Origin: Pseudomonas marginalis
GTDB taxonomy: Bacteria; Pseudomonadota; Gammaproteobacteria; Pseudomonadales; Pseudomonadaceae
Assembly (NCBI RefSeq): GCF_900105325.1
Contig: NZ_FNSU01000002.1
Location: 1-64,000, forward strand
DNA: 64,000 bases
Direction of reading: 5' to 3'
The notes beneath the pieces are model-generated. The model was not told the origin of the DNA and made no database searches. It worked only from the letters and a program-made list of their open reading frames with translations. This document shows, in pieces, positions 47,111 through 55,030 of the stretch; the stretch's first letter is position 1, and the number at the start of each line of letters is the position of its first letter. The translations under genes and the position numbers were made by a program.

Positions 47111-49516
47111 GTGAAAAAATGTGCCGTTCACAACAATAAAATCTCCCGCTGGGCGCCGCTTGCCCTTGCGCTTGCTGTCAGTGCCGCAGTGCCGGCGGCC
47201 TATGCTGGCGACGCTATCCATATCCAGGCCCAACCCCTGGGGAGCGCGCTGAGCCAACTGGGGCAGCAGACGTCCCTGCAAGTGTTTTTCAGCCCCGACC
47301 TGGTCGCCGGCAAGCAGGCCCCGGCAGTAGATGGCAACCTGTCGGCGGAACAGGCCCTGCGCCAATTGCTGCAAGGCAGTGGCCTGGACTATCAGATCGA
47401 CGCCGGTTCCGTGACCCTGCGCCCGCTCGGCAGCGGCGCCGGTGACGCCGGTTCGCCCCTGGAACTGAGTGCCACCGACATCAGGGTGGTCGGCGACTGG
47501 CTTGGGGATGCCGATGCCGAAGTGGTGCAGAACCACCCGGGCGCGCGTACGGTGATTCGCCGCGAAGCCATGGTGGAGCAGGGCGCGATGAATGTCGGTG
47601 ATGTGCTGCGTCGTATGCCTGGGGTCCAGGTGCAGGAATCCAACGGCACAGGTGGCAGCGATATTTCCCTCAATGTCGGCGTACGCGGGCTGACATCACG
47701 TCTGTCGCCACGCTCCACCGTGCTGATCGACGGGGTGCCGGCGGCATTCGCGCCCTATGGCCAGCCACAACTGTCGATGGCGCCGATTTCCGCCGGCAAC
47801 CTGGACAGCATCGACGTGGTACGCGGCGCCGGTTCCGTGCGTTATGGGCCACAGAACGTCGGTGGCGTGATCAACTTCGTGACCCGCGCGATCCCCGAGA
47901 AATTCTCCGGTGAAGTCGGCACCACCCTGCAAACTTCCGCCCATGGTGGCTGGAAGCACATCGAGAGCGCTTTTATCGGCGGCACTGCCGAAAACGGCAT
48001 CGGCGCTGCGCTGTTGTACTCCGGAGTGAATGGCAACGGTTACCGCAACAGCAACAACGGCAACGACATCGACGACGTGATCTTCAAGACCCACTGGGCG
48101 CCGACCGACCAGGACGACTTCTCGCTGAACTTCCATTACTACGATGCCAGCGCCGACATGCCCGGCGGGCTGACCCAGAAACAGTTCGATGCCAACCCGT
48201 ACCAGTCGGTGCGCGATTGGGACAATTTCAGCGGGCGTCGCAAGGACGTGTCCTTCAAGTACAACCGGCAAATCGACGACCGGACCCAGGCCGAAGTGCT
48301 GACTTATTATTCCGACAGTTTCCGCGGCAGTAACATCGCTAACCGCGACCTCGCGACCCTCGGGTCCTACCCGCGCACCTACTACACCTTCGGCATCGAG
48401 CCGCGGGTATCCCATGTATTCGACGTGGGCCCCAGCACCCAGGAAGTCAGCGTCGGTTACCGCTACCTCAAGGAAGGCATGCATGAGCAGGCCACCAGTC
48501 TGAACCTGATCAACAACGTGCCGACGTCGGGTGGCCGCAGCGATGGTCACGTCTACCAGGATCGCACCGGTGGCACCGAGGCCAACGCCTTCTATGTGGA
48601 CAACAAGATCGATATCGGCAAGTGGACCGTCACCCCGGGCATCCGTTTTGAAGACATCCGCACCGAATGGCACGACCGTCCGGTCATCCCCCTTACGGGG
48701 CCCCGCACCCAGGAAAAACGCCGCGAGGTCCATAGCCAGGAACCGCTGCCGGCCCTGAGCGTGATGTACCACCTTTCCGATGCGTGGAAATTGTTCGCCA
48801 ACTACGAAACCTCCTTCGGCAGCCTGCAGTACTTCCAACTCGGACAAGGCGGCAGCGGCGACCAGACCGCCAGCGGCCTGAACCCGGAAAAAGCCAAGAC
48901 CTATGAGGTCGGTACGCGCTACAGCGACAGTGTGTGGGGCGGGGAACTCACGTATTTCTACATCGACTTCTCGGATGAGCTGCAATACGTCAGCAATGCC
49001 GTGGGCTGGACCAACCTTGGCGCCACCAAGCACACCGGCATCGAAGCGTCGGCCCACTATGACTTGTCGAACCTGGACCCTCGCCTGGACGGCCTGACCG
49101 CCAACGCCGGCTTCACCTACACCAAGGCTACCGCCGAAGGTGACGTACCGTTCAAAGGACGCGACCTGCCACTGTATTCCCGGGAAGTGGCAACCCTGGG
49201 CCTGCGCTACGACGTCAACCACTGGACCCACAACCTGGATGTGTACGCCCAGTCCGGACAGCGTGCACCGGGTACCACCAGCACCTACATTACCCAGGGC
49301 AGCGCCGATGGGCAGTACGGTGATATCCCGGGCTATGTCTCGGTCAACGTGCGCAGTGGCTACGACTTTGGCGAACAACTGTCGAACCTGAAGCTGGGGG
49401 TGGGGGTGAAAAACGTCTTTGACCAGCAGCACTACACCCGCTCCAGCGACAACAATGCCGGGCTGTACCTGGGCGAGCCGCGTACGTTTTTTGTACAGGC
49501 CAGCGTCGGGTTCTGA
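47111..49516 (+). CDS. fecA: FecA-like TonB-dependent ferric citrate receptor
   Basis: This 801-aa outer-membrane receptor has a signal peptide ending AVPAAYA and an STN signalling domain (IHIQAQPLGSALSQLGQQTSLQVF). The plug contains RGLTSRLSPRSTVLIDGVP, FAPYGQPQLS and VRYGPQNVGGVINFVTRAIP, close to E. coli FecA. The barrel ends in Phe. It should import ferric dicitrate and signal through FecR and FecI. The start is taken as GTG at 47111, which directly precedes the signal peptide; no better ATG exists. Ferric citrate specificity is inferred from similarity. Confidence 0.9.
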   Translation: MKKCAVHNNKISRWAPLALALAVSAAVPAAYAGDAIHIQAQPLGSALSQLGQQTSLQVFFSPDLVAGKQAPAVDGNLSAEQALRQLLQGSGLDYQIDAGSVTLRPLGSGAGDAGSPLELSATDIRVVGDWLGDADAEVVQNHPGARTVIRREAMVEQGAMNVGDVLRRMPGVQVQESNGTGGSDISLNVGVRGLTSRLSPRSTVLIDGVPAAFAPYGQPQLSMAPISAGNLDSIDVVRGAGSVRYGPQNVGGVINFVTRAIPEKFSGEVGTTLQTSAHGGWKHIESAFIGGTAENGIGAALLYSGVNGNGYRNSNNGNDIDDVIFKTHWAPTDQDDFSLNFHYYDASADMPGGLTQKQFDANPYQSVRDWDNFSGRRKDVSFKYNRQIDDRTQAEVLTYYSDSFRGSNIANRDLATLGSYPRTYYTFGIEPRVSHVFDVGPSTQEVSVGYRYLKEGMHEQATSLNLINNVPTSGGRSDGHVYQDRTGGTEANAFYVDNKIDIGKWTVTPGIRFEDIRTEWHDRPVIPLTGPRTQEKRREVHSQEPLPALSVMYHLSDAWKLFANYETSFGSLQYFQLGQGGSGDQTASGLNPEKAKTYEVGTRYSDSVWGGELTYFYIDFSDELQYVSNAVGWTNLGATKHTGIEASAHYDLSNLDPRLDGLTANAGFTYTKATAEGDVPFKGRDLPLYSREVATLGLRYDVNHWTHNLDVYAQSGQRAPGTTSTYITQGSADGQYGDIPGYVSVNVRSGYDFGEQLSNLKLGVGVKNVFDQQHYTRSSDNNAGLYLGEPRTFFVQASVGF

Positions 49517-49536
49517 CCTTTATCGGTTTGGAAAAG

Positions 49537-49570
49537 TCGCAGTCTTGCAAGAGGCTGCGATCGTTTGTCC
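49537..49570 (+). terminator. Possible terminator after fecA
   Basis: TCGCAGTCTT-GC-AAGA-GG-CTGCGA (49537-49560) can form a hairpin with a two-base bulge, followed by TCGTTTGTCC. It starts about 20 bases after the fecA stop and could end that transcript before the HrpL-type promoter at 49611. Confidence 0.4.
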
Positions 49571-49610
49571 TGTTTCTTACATCCTCGCAGTGCATATTGC
49601 GGCTGGTTCA

Positions 49611-49639
49611 GGAACCGTTTCCGACAGAAGTGCCACACA
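49611..49639 (+). promoter_or_regulatory. hrp box (HrpL-type ECF promoter) 1
   Basis: GGAACC (49611-49616), a 16-base spacer and CCACACA (49633-49639) are a perfect match to the Pseudomonas HrpL consensus GGAACC-N15/16-CCACNNA. The box lies 75 bp before the ATG of a putative effector gene. HrpL (RspL in P. fluorescens) controls type III secretion genes. Confidence 0.85.
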
Positions 49640-49714
49640 TGGGAAAGCTAAAGGGCTTCGACGTTGCGTTGGAGCGGCAAGCTGAAGATCGCGCCCACTG
49701 TAATGGAGAAAACT

Positions 49715-50671
49715 ATGTCGGTATTGGTGTCCGATACACAGGCCTCGACCTCATCAACTTCTGACCTTTTGCAGGCCACTTCCAGGCCTGAGGTCAAAGC
49801 CCCTCGGCCAGCGACTGCCCCCAACGGCCAAGCGGCTGCAAACGTCAGCTTCCTGCCTCGGGAAAACCAGAGGGGGCCCGTGTTCGGCGCGCCCTCTTCG
49901 CAGGCCCCCCGTCAGAGTGCTGCTGACAACGTGATGCGTCACTCCAGCGAGCCGGCCAGGCAGGGCCTGATGGATACGGTCAGACACTGGGTGAGCCCTT
50001 GGTTTGCCTGGCATCGCCCACAACCAGGTCCTGGCTACTGCAATCCGCCACCACGCCCCGATCCTACCGTGGGTAAGCCGTATCCGCCCGCGCCGGGCTG
50101 GCCTGATCCGACGTACTCGCTGAAAAGCAATGACGAGTTGGCGCAACAGTTACGTGACAATTTCAATGCCTTCAGGGACCGCAGCAACCCTGGGTATGTC
50201 AGCGTTGACAGTATCTATGGGATGGCGAAAAAAACCTGGTCTCCCAATCCGGTCACGAACGCGAACATTCGCCTGGCCAACGAGTTGCTGCGACGTCCGG
50301 AACTGATGAGCGCCCTGGACCGGCACTCCTCCACCGGTGCATTGGATGGCCTGATCGACCGGCAAAATGTGAACATCGTGGTCAAGGGGGAAAACTACTT
50401 CAAGTACAAGACCGACAAGGAAATGGCCGGTGAAATGCTTGAGCATTTCGACGAGTTGAAACGTAATCCCTGGGACCGGGAGCTGAGCTTCAACCACCTG
50501 AGGAGCCTGGCGGCCCAGGAGCAGACAGGCGATTCGCCCATGGATCATCTGATCCAGCTGTCCCAGGAGATACTCAAGCGCAGTGACGTGTTGAGGAAAA
50601 TGGACAATCTCGCCGGTCGTGATAATGACGGCCGGATCAGCTGGCAAGCGCTTTACCTGCTTTCCCGCTGA
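49715..50671 (+). CDS. Putative type III secreted effector with two internal repeats
   Basis: The 318-aa protein has no signal peptide. The first about 20 residues are rich in Ser and Thr (MSVLVSDTQASTSSTSD), as in type III export signals. A Pro-rich linker (about 90-135) follows. Two related units of about 80 residues come next (about 138-216 and 232-317), each with a helical start and ...E(L/I)LxRxx(L/V)... followed by a G(A/R)LDGLI or DNDGRIS-type loop. The second loop resembles an EF-hand loop. GGAG lies 7 bases before the ATG, downstream of a perfect hrp box. Secretion and function are inferred; I recognise no known effector family. Confidence 0.6.
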   Translation: MSVLVSDTQASTSSTSDLLQATSRPEVKAPRPATAPNGQAAANVSFLPRENQRGPVFGAPSSQAPRQSAADNVMRHSSEPARQGLMDTVRHWVSPWFAWHRPQPGPGYCNPPPRPDPTVGKPYPPAPGWPDPTYSLKSNDELAQQLRDNFNAFRDRSNPGYVSVDSIYGMAKKTWSPNPVTNANIRLANELLRRPELMSALDRHSSTGALDGLIDRQNVNIVVKGENYFKYKTDKEMAGEMLEHFDELKRNPWDRELSFNHLRSLAAQEQTGDSPMDHLIQLSQEILKRSDVLRKMDNLAGRDNDGRISWQALYLLSR

Positions 50672-50677
50672 CCGTCC

Positions 50678-50718
50678 GCCAGGCGCCGCCGCTGAATGAC
50701 GGTGCCTGGCTCAATTTT
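50678..50718 (+). terminator. Intrinsic terminator after the first HrpL-island gene
   Basis: GCCAGGCGCC (50678-50687) and GGTGCCTGGC (50701-50710) form a 10-bp stem including one G-T pair, followed by TCAATTTTGT. It lies 7 bases after the stop codon. Confidence 0.75.
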
Positions 50719-50722
50719 GTCA

Positions 50723-50750
50723 GGAACTGTTTACGCCGACTGACCAAGTC
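50723..50750 (+). promoter_or_regulatory. Degenerate hrp box 2
   Basis: GGAACT, a 15-base spacer and CCAAGTC resemble the hrp box but keep only CCA of the CCACNNA -10 element. It lies about 64 bp before the small gene at 50814. The GGAACTGTT start is shared with the box at 51185, so it may be a weakened copy. Confidence 0.4.
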
Positions 50751-50813
50751 GTTCATAGGCACCGGCCTTGATCAAACCGGTCGGCTTTCAGATTCCGTAT
50801 GGAGAGCTAGCAA

Positions 50814-51119
50814 ATGACGTCAAGCTCGTTTCACCCGCCCCAGCCCAGCTGTCATGAGCTCTTTCGCAATACGGATGATGGCGATCCGACTGTGCCCACG
50901 GGTGCCATCGTTGCGCAAGAGCCCCCGGCCCTGGCCGATGTGCATGCTGTCGAAGCCAGGCGCATGAGGGCTTTCGCCGGTCAGTGCCAATTCCAGGCGC
51001 CGGTCGAGGAAGACTTTTCCCGGGGCATGCTCGCGACCGGACAGATGGCGAGTGACGACGCCAAGCCCCCCAGATATTCCAGGCTGATCAATAGCCTGAC
51101 GACCTGGTTGCGTCGGTAA
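50814..51119 (+). CDS. Small protein of unknown function in the HrpL island
   Basis: This 101-aa protein is not recognised. The N-terminus (MTSSSFHPPQPSCHELF) is rich in Ser and Pro. The central part is acidic, and it ends with a basic helix (RYSRLINSLTTWLRR). No membrane segment or signal peptide is seen. GGAGAG lies 9 bases before the ATG, behind a degenerate hrp box. It could be a small effector, or the remaining N-terminal part of a larger one; it is not acidic enough overall to look like a type III chaperone. Confidence 0.5.
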   Translation: MTSSSFHPPQPSCHELFRNTDDGDPTVPTGAIVAQEPPALADVHAVEARRMRAFAGQCQFQAPVEEDFSRGMLATGQMASDDAKPPRYSRLINSLTTWLRR

Positions 51120-51184
51120 GGGTGGGAATCACCGTACCTTCTGGTCGTTGTTTACATGCTGTCATTGGTATTCATCGGTTGTCC

Positions 51185-51212
51185 GGAACTGTTGTGTTTG
51201 TCCAACCACACA
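51185..51212 (+). promoter_or_regulatory. hrp box (HrpL-type ECF promoter) 3
   Basis: GGAACT (51185-51190), a 15-base spacer and CCACACA (51206-51212) differ from the consensus by one base in the -35 element. The CCACACATGGG context is identical to the perfect box at 49611. It lies about 93 bp before the ATG at 51306. Confidence 0.75.
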
Positions 51213-51305
51213 TGGGGTGCTTGCCGGTGGAATCCATTCGCTGATTCCGTCTGGGGGTGGTGATCACCGGGCAGGTATGTATCGGAAACGCGTTGGAGAA
51301 AACCC

Positions 51306-52226
51306 ATGACGATCGAGGGTGCACCCCCTCATGGTCTGCCCTTGGCACTGGATGAGCCGGCTTTACGGTCTACAGTGCCAGCGCCGCTCACGCCCTCTGA
51401 AACCTGACAGGGGGCTGTTCCTGCGCGCCTCGACGGCGTGTCGCGGTTGCCTCTGGTGCTGCGCGGAACAATGTCGGTGCTGCGCCAGCGAGCGCTGCAG
51501 AACCTGCCCGCTGCTACGCGCGTGAACCTCGCCCAGCCCGGCGTAACGTCCACCGACAGCCAACTGGCGTTGGGCCTGGAAAAAGATTTTGGCAGGCTGT
51601 ACCCCTTCCTGAACGACGGGCGTTTGACCTGCTCGTCATTGCAGCGTGTTGCAGACGAACGTATGGGGAAAAGCGAGGAGTTGGACCGGACGATTCAAGT
51701 GGTCAGCGAGATTCTCAAGCGCCCGCGGTTGAGCGATGCAATTTTGAGCCGCGACGGCGATATCACCCGGGACAGTCTCAGGGCGGCAGCCCAAACGCTA
51801 CAGGGGAACAGCTCACCAAGTGTGTTCAGCCAGGACCCGTTCCATGCCCAGGGCAATACCCAGGTGGTGCTGGCCCTGCAGGGCCAGTTCGAACAATTGA
51901 GGGATAAATCGCAGGATCGGACGTTCTTCTTTGAACAACACCAGTACGTTGAAATCGCCATGCTCAAGGCCGTCATGCAGGACCCGCATGCCGTTGATCA
52001 AGAGGGTGCGCCTGTGCTGGATCCTTCCTCCGGCATGCCTCGGCCCAGGTACAGCGAGCTCTGTGTCTACACGGCGAAGAACATTCTTGAGCGGCCTGGT
52101 CTGCTGCCTTCGCTGATACGTGCGAACGGCACACGATTGTTTGGTCTGCCGCAAAAAGACGGCTGGCTCAGTAACAAAAGCCTCGAGCGTTGGCTGGAAC
52201 AGGACAAGGCCCGCAAAGCGCGCTGA
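51306..52226 (+). pseudogene. Putative type III effector gene interrupted by an in-frame stop
   Basis: One frame runs from ATG 51306 (GGAG 9 bases upstream, the same GGAGAAAAC context as the gene at 49715) to TAA/TGA at 52226, except for a TGA at 51405-51407 (codon 34). The frame continues without shift after the stop. The downstream part has two units related to those of the 49715 protein (codons about 83-165 and 184-300), including SEILKRPRLSDAILSRDGDI and KNILERPGLLPSL. Either the gene is inactivated, translation restarts at GTG 51438 or ATG 51471, or the base is a sequencing error. Read-through cannot be judged. Confidence 0.6.
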
Positions 52227-52236
52227 TGTGCGGGGG

Positions 52237-53388
52237 TCATACCTTGAGGACCTTGCCGCTCAGGGACACACCGGCGAGCAGCACTGCGATCAGCACAAAG
52301 GCACTGCTCAGGCTGCTGCCATGGGCAATGAAGCCAATCACTGCGGGGCCGGCAAGAATCCCGGCATACCCCAAGGTCGTGATGGCAGGCACGGCAATAT
52401 GTTCCGGCATCACCGTTTGCTTGCCGACGGCGGTGTACAGCACCGGTACGATATTCGAACAACCGGCACCTACCAGCGCATACCCCAGCAATGCGGTTTC
52501 CCAGGCTGGCAATAATGTTGCCAGCAACATGCCAGCAGTGGCCAGTGCACCACCGATCACAATCACACGGGTCGCGCCCAGGCGCCGCACGATGGCATCG
52601 CCGGTCAGGCGCCCGGCAGTCATGGTCAGGGCGAAGGCTGCGTAACCCAGGCCGGCGTAAGCTTCGTCCAGACCGCGTTCGGCACTGAGGAACACGGCGC
52701 TCCAATCCAGTACGGCGCCTTCTGCCAAAAACACGATAAAGCACAGACAGCCGATGAACAGTACTACGCCGTGGGGGATCGCAAATGCCGGACCCGAACT
52801 TTCACTGCCATAGGGCAACAAATGGGGCCCGGCCTTGAGCAGCGCCAGTGCCATGATGACGATCACCACCAGGGTCGCGTGCAGAGGTGACAGACCCAAC
52901 CCCAGCAGCCCGGCAACCCCGGCCGCGCCGACGATCCCTCCCAGGCTGAACAAGCCGTGGAAGCCCGACATCATGGTTTTGCCACTGGCGCGCTCAACAA
53001 TCACCGCTTGCAGGTTCACCGTGGAGTCCACCGTGCCAAGGCCCGCGCCAAACAGGAACAATCCGGCGATGAGTAACGGAATCGAGCTGACCGTGGCCAG
53101 CATGGGCAAGGCCAGGCATATCATGATCGTGCCGGCGCTCAGCACGCGTCGGCAGCCATAACGAGACGCCAGCGCACCGGCGGCCGGCATGGCGATGATA
53201 GACCCCACCCCCAGGCATAACAGCAGCAGGCCCAGAGTGCCTTCACTCAGTTCGGCGCGTGCTTTGGCGTATGGCACCAACGGCGCCCAGGCAGCAATGC
53301 CGAAGCCGGCGATGAAAAATGCGATACGGGTCGACATTTGTTCCAGCCGCCCGGGAACCACGGGTGCTGAGGTGGGGATGGCAGTCAT
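52237..53388 (-). CDS. MFS transporter (YbjJ-like)
   Basis: The 383-aa major facilitator protein has about 12 helices. It begins with a short tail, then TRIAFFIAGFGIAAWAPLVPYAKARAELSEG. GALASRYGCRR is the MFS A-like motif between helices 2 and 3. It resembles the YbjJ group of predicted efflux proteins. AAGGA lies 8 bases before the ATG at 53388, chosen over an upstream in-frame start lacking a site. It is convergent with the interrupted effector gene (10 bp apart) and oriented against the HrpL island. The substrate is unknown. Confidence 0.82.
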   Translation of the reverse strand: MTAIPTSAPVVPGRLEQMSTRIAFFIAGFGIAAWAPLVPYAKARAELSEGTLGLLLLCLGVGSIIAMPAAGALASRYGCRRVLSAGTIMICLALPMLATVSSIPLLIAGLFLFGAGLGTVDSTVNLQAVIVERASGKTMMSGFHGLFSLGGIVGAAGVAGLLGLGLSPLHATLVVIVIMALALLKAGPHLLPYGSESSGPAFAIPHGVVLFIGCLCFIVFLAEGAVLDWSAVFLSAERGLDEAYAGLGYAAFALTMTAGRLTGDAIVRRLGATRVIVIGGALATAGMLLATLLPAWETALLGYALVGAGCSNIVPVLYTAVGKQTVMPEHIAVPAITTLGYAGILAGPAVIGFIAHGSSLSSAFVLIAVLLAGVSLSGKVLKV

Positions 53389-53733
53389 GAAAAAATCCTT
53401 GGTTTTGCGTTCAGCGAACGATGTCCGGCGCGACATCCTTGCACATCAGGCCTTGGGGGGCGAGCCGGGTTCCCCCCGAGATCAGCGGCGATGAGTTTTT
53501 TTGCAATTCTGGAACGCCATGGGCGTTGGCAACCACACACGGAGTGTCTTTGCGGAAGGCGTTCTGGAAGGTGTGTAATCCCTGTGGGAGCTGGTGAACC
53601 CCCGGGTTTTCACGGTGGATTACCACCTTCCAGGCCGCCTCCCACACACCCTGCATTGTGTAATACGCTGCTGGTCCAACCCTGTAGGCAACCGAGCGGA
53701 CGCACCGATGAAGATTGCAAGGCAAGTGGCGCC
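53389..53733. other. Intergenic region between the MFS gene and the epimerase-like gene
   Basis: The 345 bp contain no recognisable gene. They hold a hrp-box-like element at 53511-53539 and a palindrome GGTGGATTACCACC near 53619. A partial REP-like pair (TGTGGGAGCT... and ...CTCCCACA) also lies around 53583-53648 and could fold into a hairpin. Confidence 0.5.
53511..53539 (+). promoter_or_regulatory. hrp-box-like sequence upstream of the epimerase-like gene
   Basis: GGAACG (53511-53516), a 16-base spacer and CCACACA (53533-53539) match the HrpL consensus except for the last base of the -35 element. It lies on the same strand as the DapF-like gene, about 195 bp before its ATG. This is farther than the other boxes, and a chance match remains possible. 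Confidence 0.5.
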
Positions 53734-54720
53734 ATGACCCAGTTCTATGACGCACGTGGCAACATTTACGGGGTCGCCAGCCCGGCGTTCCTACGACAGC
53801 GGGGTATCGAGGTGCCCGACAGCGCGGCGCAGGCCGCGAGGACTCGCGAGGCTTGGGCTGCATCGGCCATAAGGTCTGAATGCGAGTGGGGCTCGACGCC
53901 GCGCCCGGCCAATGCCAAGGCCCACCGCTGCGATGGCTTGCTGGTGGGCCCGTTCCAGGCCGAGCCGCCGTTTGACCTGTTGATCGTGAACACCGACGGC
54001 TCCCTGGCCGAGCGCAGTGGCAATGGGTTGACGATTTTTGCCCAGGCGCTTACTGACCAGGGCTTGATGACCGAGGCCTGTGATTTGCGCGTGCATCATG
54101 ACCAGCCTGACGGGGTGTCGCCGTTGGTGACTCGGGTCGAACCTGCCATCTATGAGCACCGCTCTGGATTCTGGCTGGCATTGGGGTTGCCCGGGTTCGG
54201 GCCGTCGGCCGTGGGTGCTCAGGGGGTTGAGCAGGTGTTCCAAGGCGACATTGAACTGAGCCATGTGAAGGCGTTGTCGGCAATCAACCCACAGTGGGCG
54301 CACAGTCAGTTTGTGCGTGTGGGCAATCCTCATTGTGTGACCCTGGTCGAACACATGTCAGCCTTGCCGGACAATCTGCAGATGCAACAGCCAGCGCTGT
54401 TCGAACCGTTGCAGGCGATTGCCTTCGCCCCCCCGGCAGGAAGCGGCGAGCCATGCTTGGCCGGAGTCAATTTGCAATGGGTCGCCAGGCAATCCGGCAA
54501 CCGGGTGGTTGCCCGGGTGTTCGAGCGGGGAGAGGGCCCCACGGCGTCCTCCGGCACCAGCGCCAGTGCCGTGGCCTGTGCGGCGTGGCGAGCGGGTTGG
54601 GTTGAGGGAGGTGAAGTCGCGGTGGTGATGCCGGGTGGCACTGCGCCGGTACGTTTGCACACCCAGGTCGATACGCTGCTGAGCGTCAGTCTGTTCGGGA
54701 CTGCACGGCCTCGGACATGA
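53734..54720 (+). CDS. Diaminopimelate epimerase-like protein lacking both catalytic cysteines
   Basis: The 328-aa protein has the two-lobed DapF fold pattern: YDARGNIYGV at the start, NTDGSLAERSGNG (86-98), GNPHCVTLVE in the middle and TASSGTSASAVA (270-281). In true DapF the two acid/base cysteines occupy ...CGNG and ...ACGTG. Here both positions are serine (S95, S273). Ordinary PLP-independent racemisation is therefore doubtful; a dehydratase, isomerase or non-catalytic role is possible. The Shine-Dalgarno is weak. A hrp-box-like element lies about 195 bp upstream. Confidence 0.7.
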   Translation: MTQFYDARGNIYGVASPAFLRQRGIEVPDSAAQAARTREAWAASAIRSECEWGSTPRPANAKAHRCDGLLVGPFQAEPPFDLLIVNTDGSLAERSGNGLTIFAQALTDQGLMTEACDLRVHHDQPDGVSPLVTRVEPAIYEHRSGFWLALGLPGFGPSAVGAQGVEQVFQGDIELSHVKALSAINPQWAHSQFVRVGNPHCVTLVEHMSALPDNLQMQQPALFEPLQAIAFAPPAGSGEPCLAGVNLQWVARQSGNRVVARVFERGEGPTASSGTSASAVACAAWRAGWVEGGEVAVVMPGGTAPVRLHTQVDTLLSVSLFGTARPRT

Positions 54721-55030
54721 AGTCTTTTGAGCAGTTGACGCCCTGAGTGGGTGTCAGCTGTTTCGCTATTAATTAATTGATCAGATAAAAGTTGGTGTAG
54801 GGCATTTCTTATGTTTGAGAAGTGGCTCATTGACTTGATTTATTATTTTGTAAAAGACACTTCAATCTCAGTCGTACGAAACTTCTTTTTTATTTTTTGG
54901 GGGCCGATTTTTTCCTGGAAACGCTAAGCTTCAAGGCGTTCAGGCGCTTTTCCTCGGCAACTTATTTCATGTTTGGCGGGGGAGGTATCTCAGTCCGGTA
55001 ATAACTATCGATATTGGCGGGTAACAACGG
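54721..55030. other. AT-rich intergenic region before vgrG
   Basis: The 310 bp contain no gene that I can support. The stretch is markedly AT-rich (for example TTAATTAATTGATCAG near 54768), unlike the flanking genes. It probably marks the edge of the type VI island and contains the vgrG promoter. No clear sigma-54 or sigma-70 element was found. Confidence 0.5.

Noticed and set aside
47696..49432. Long minus-strand frame opposite fecA
   Set aside because: It is explained by the GC-rich third positions of fecA and has no family motif.
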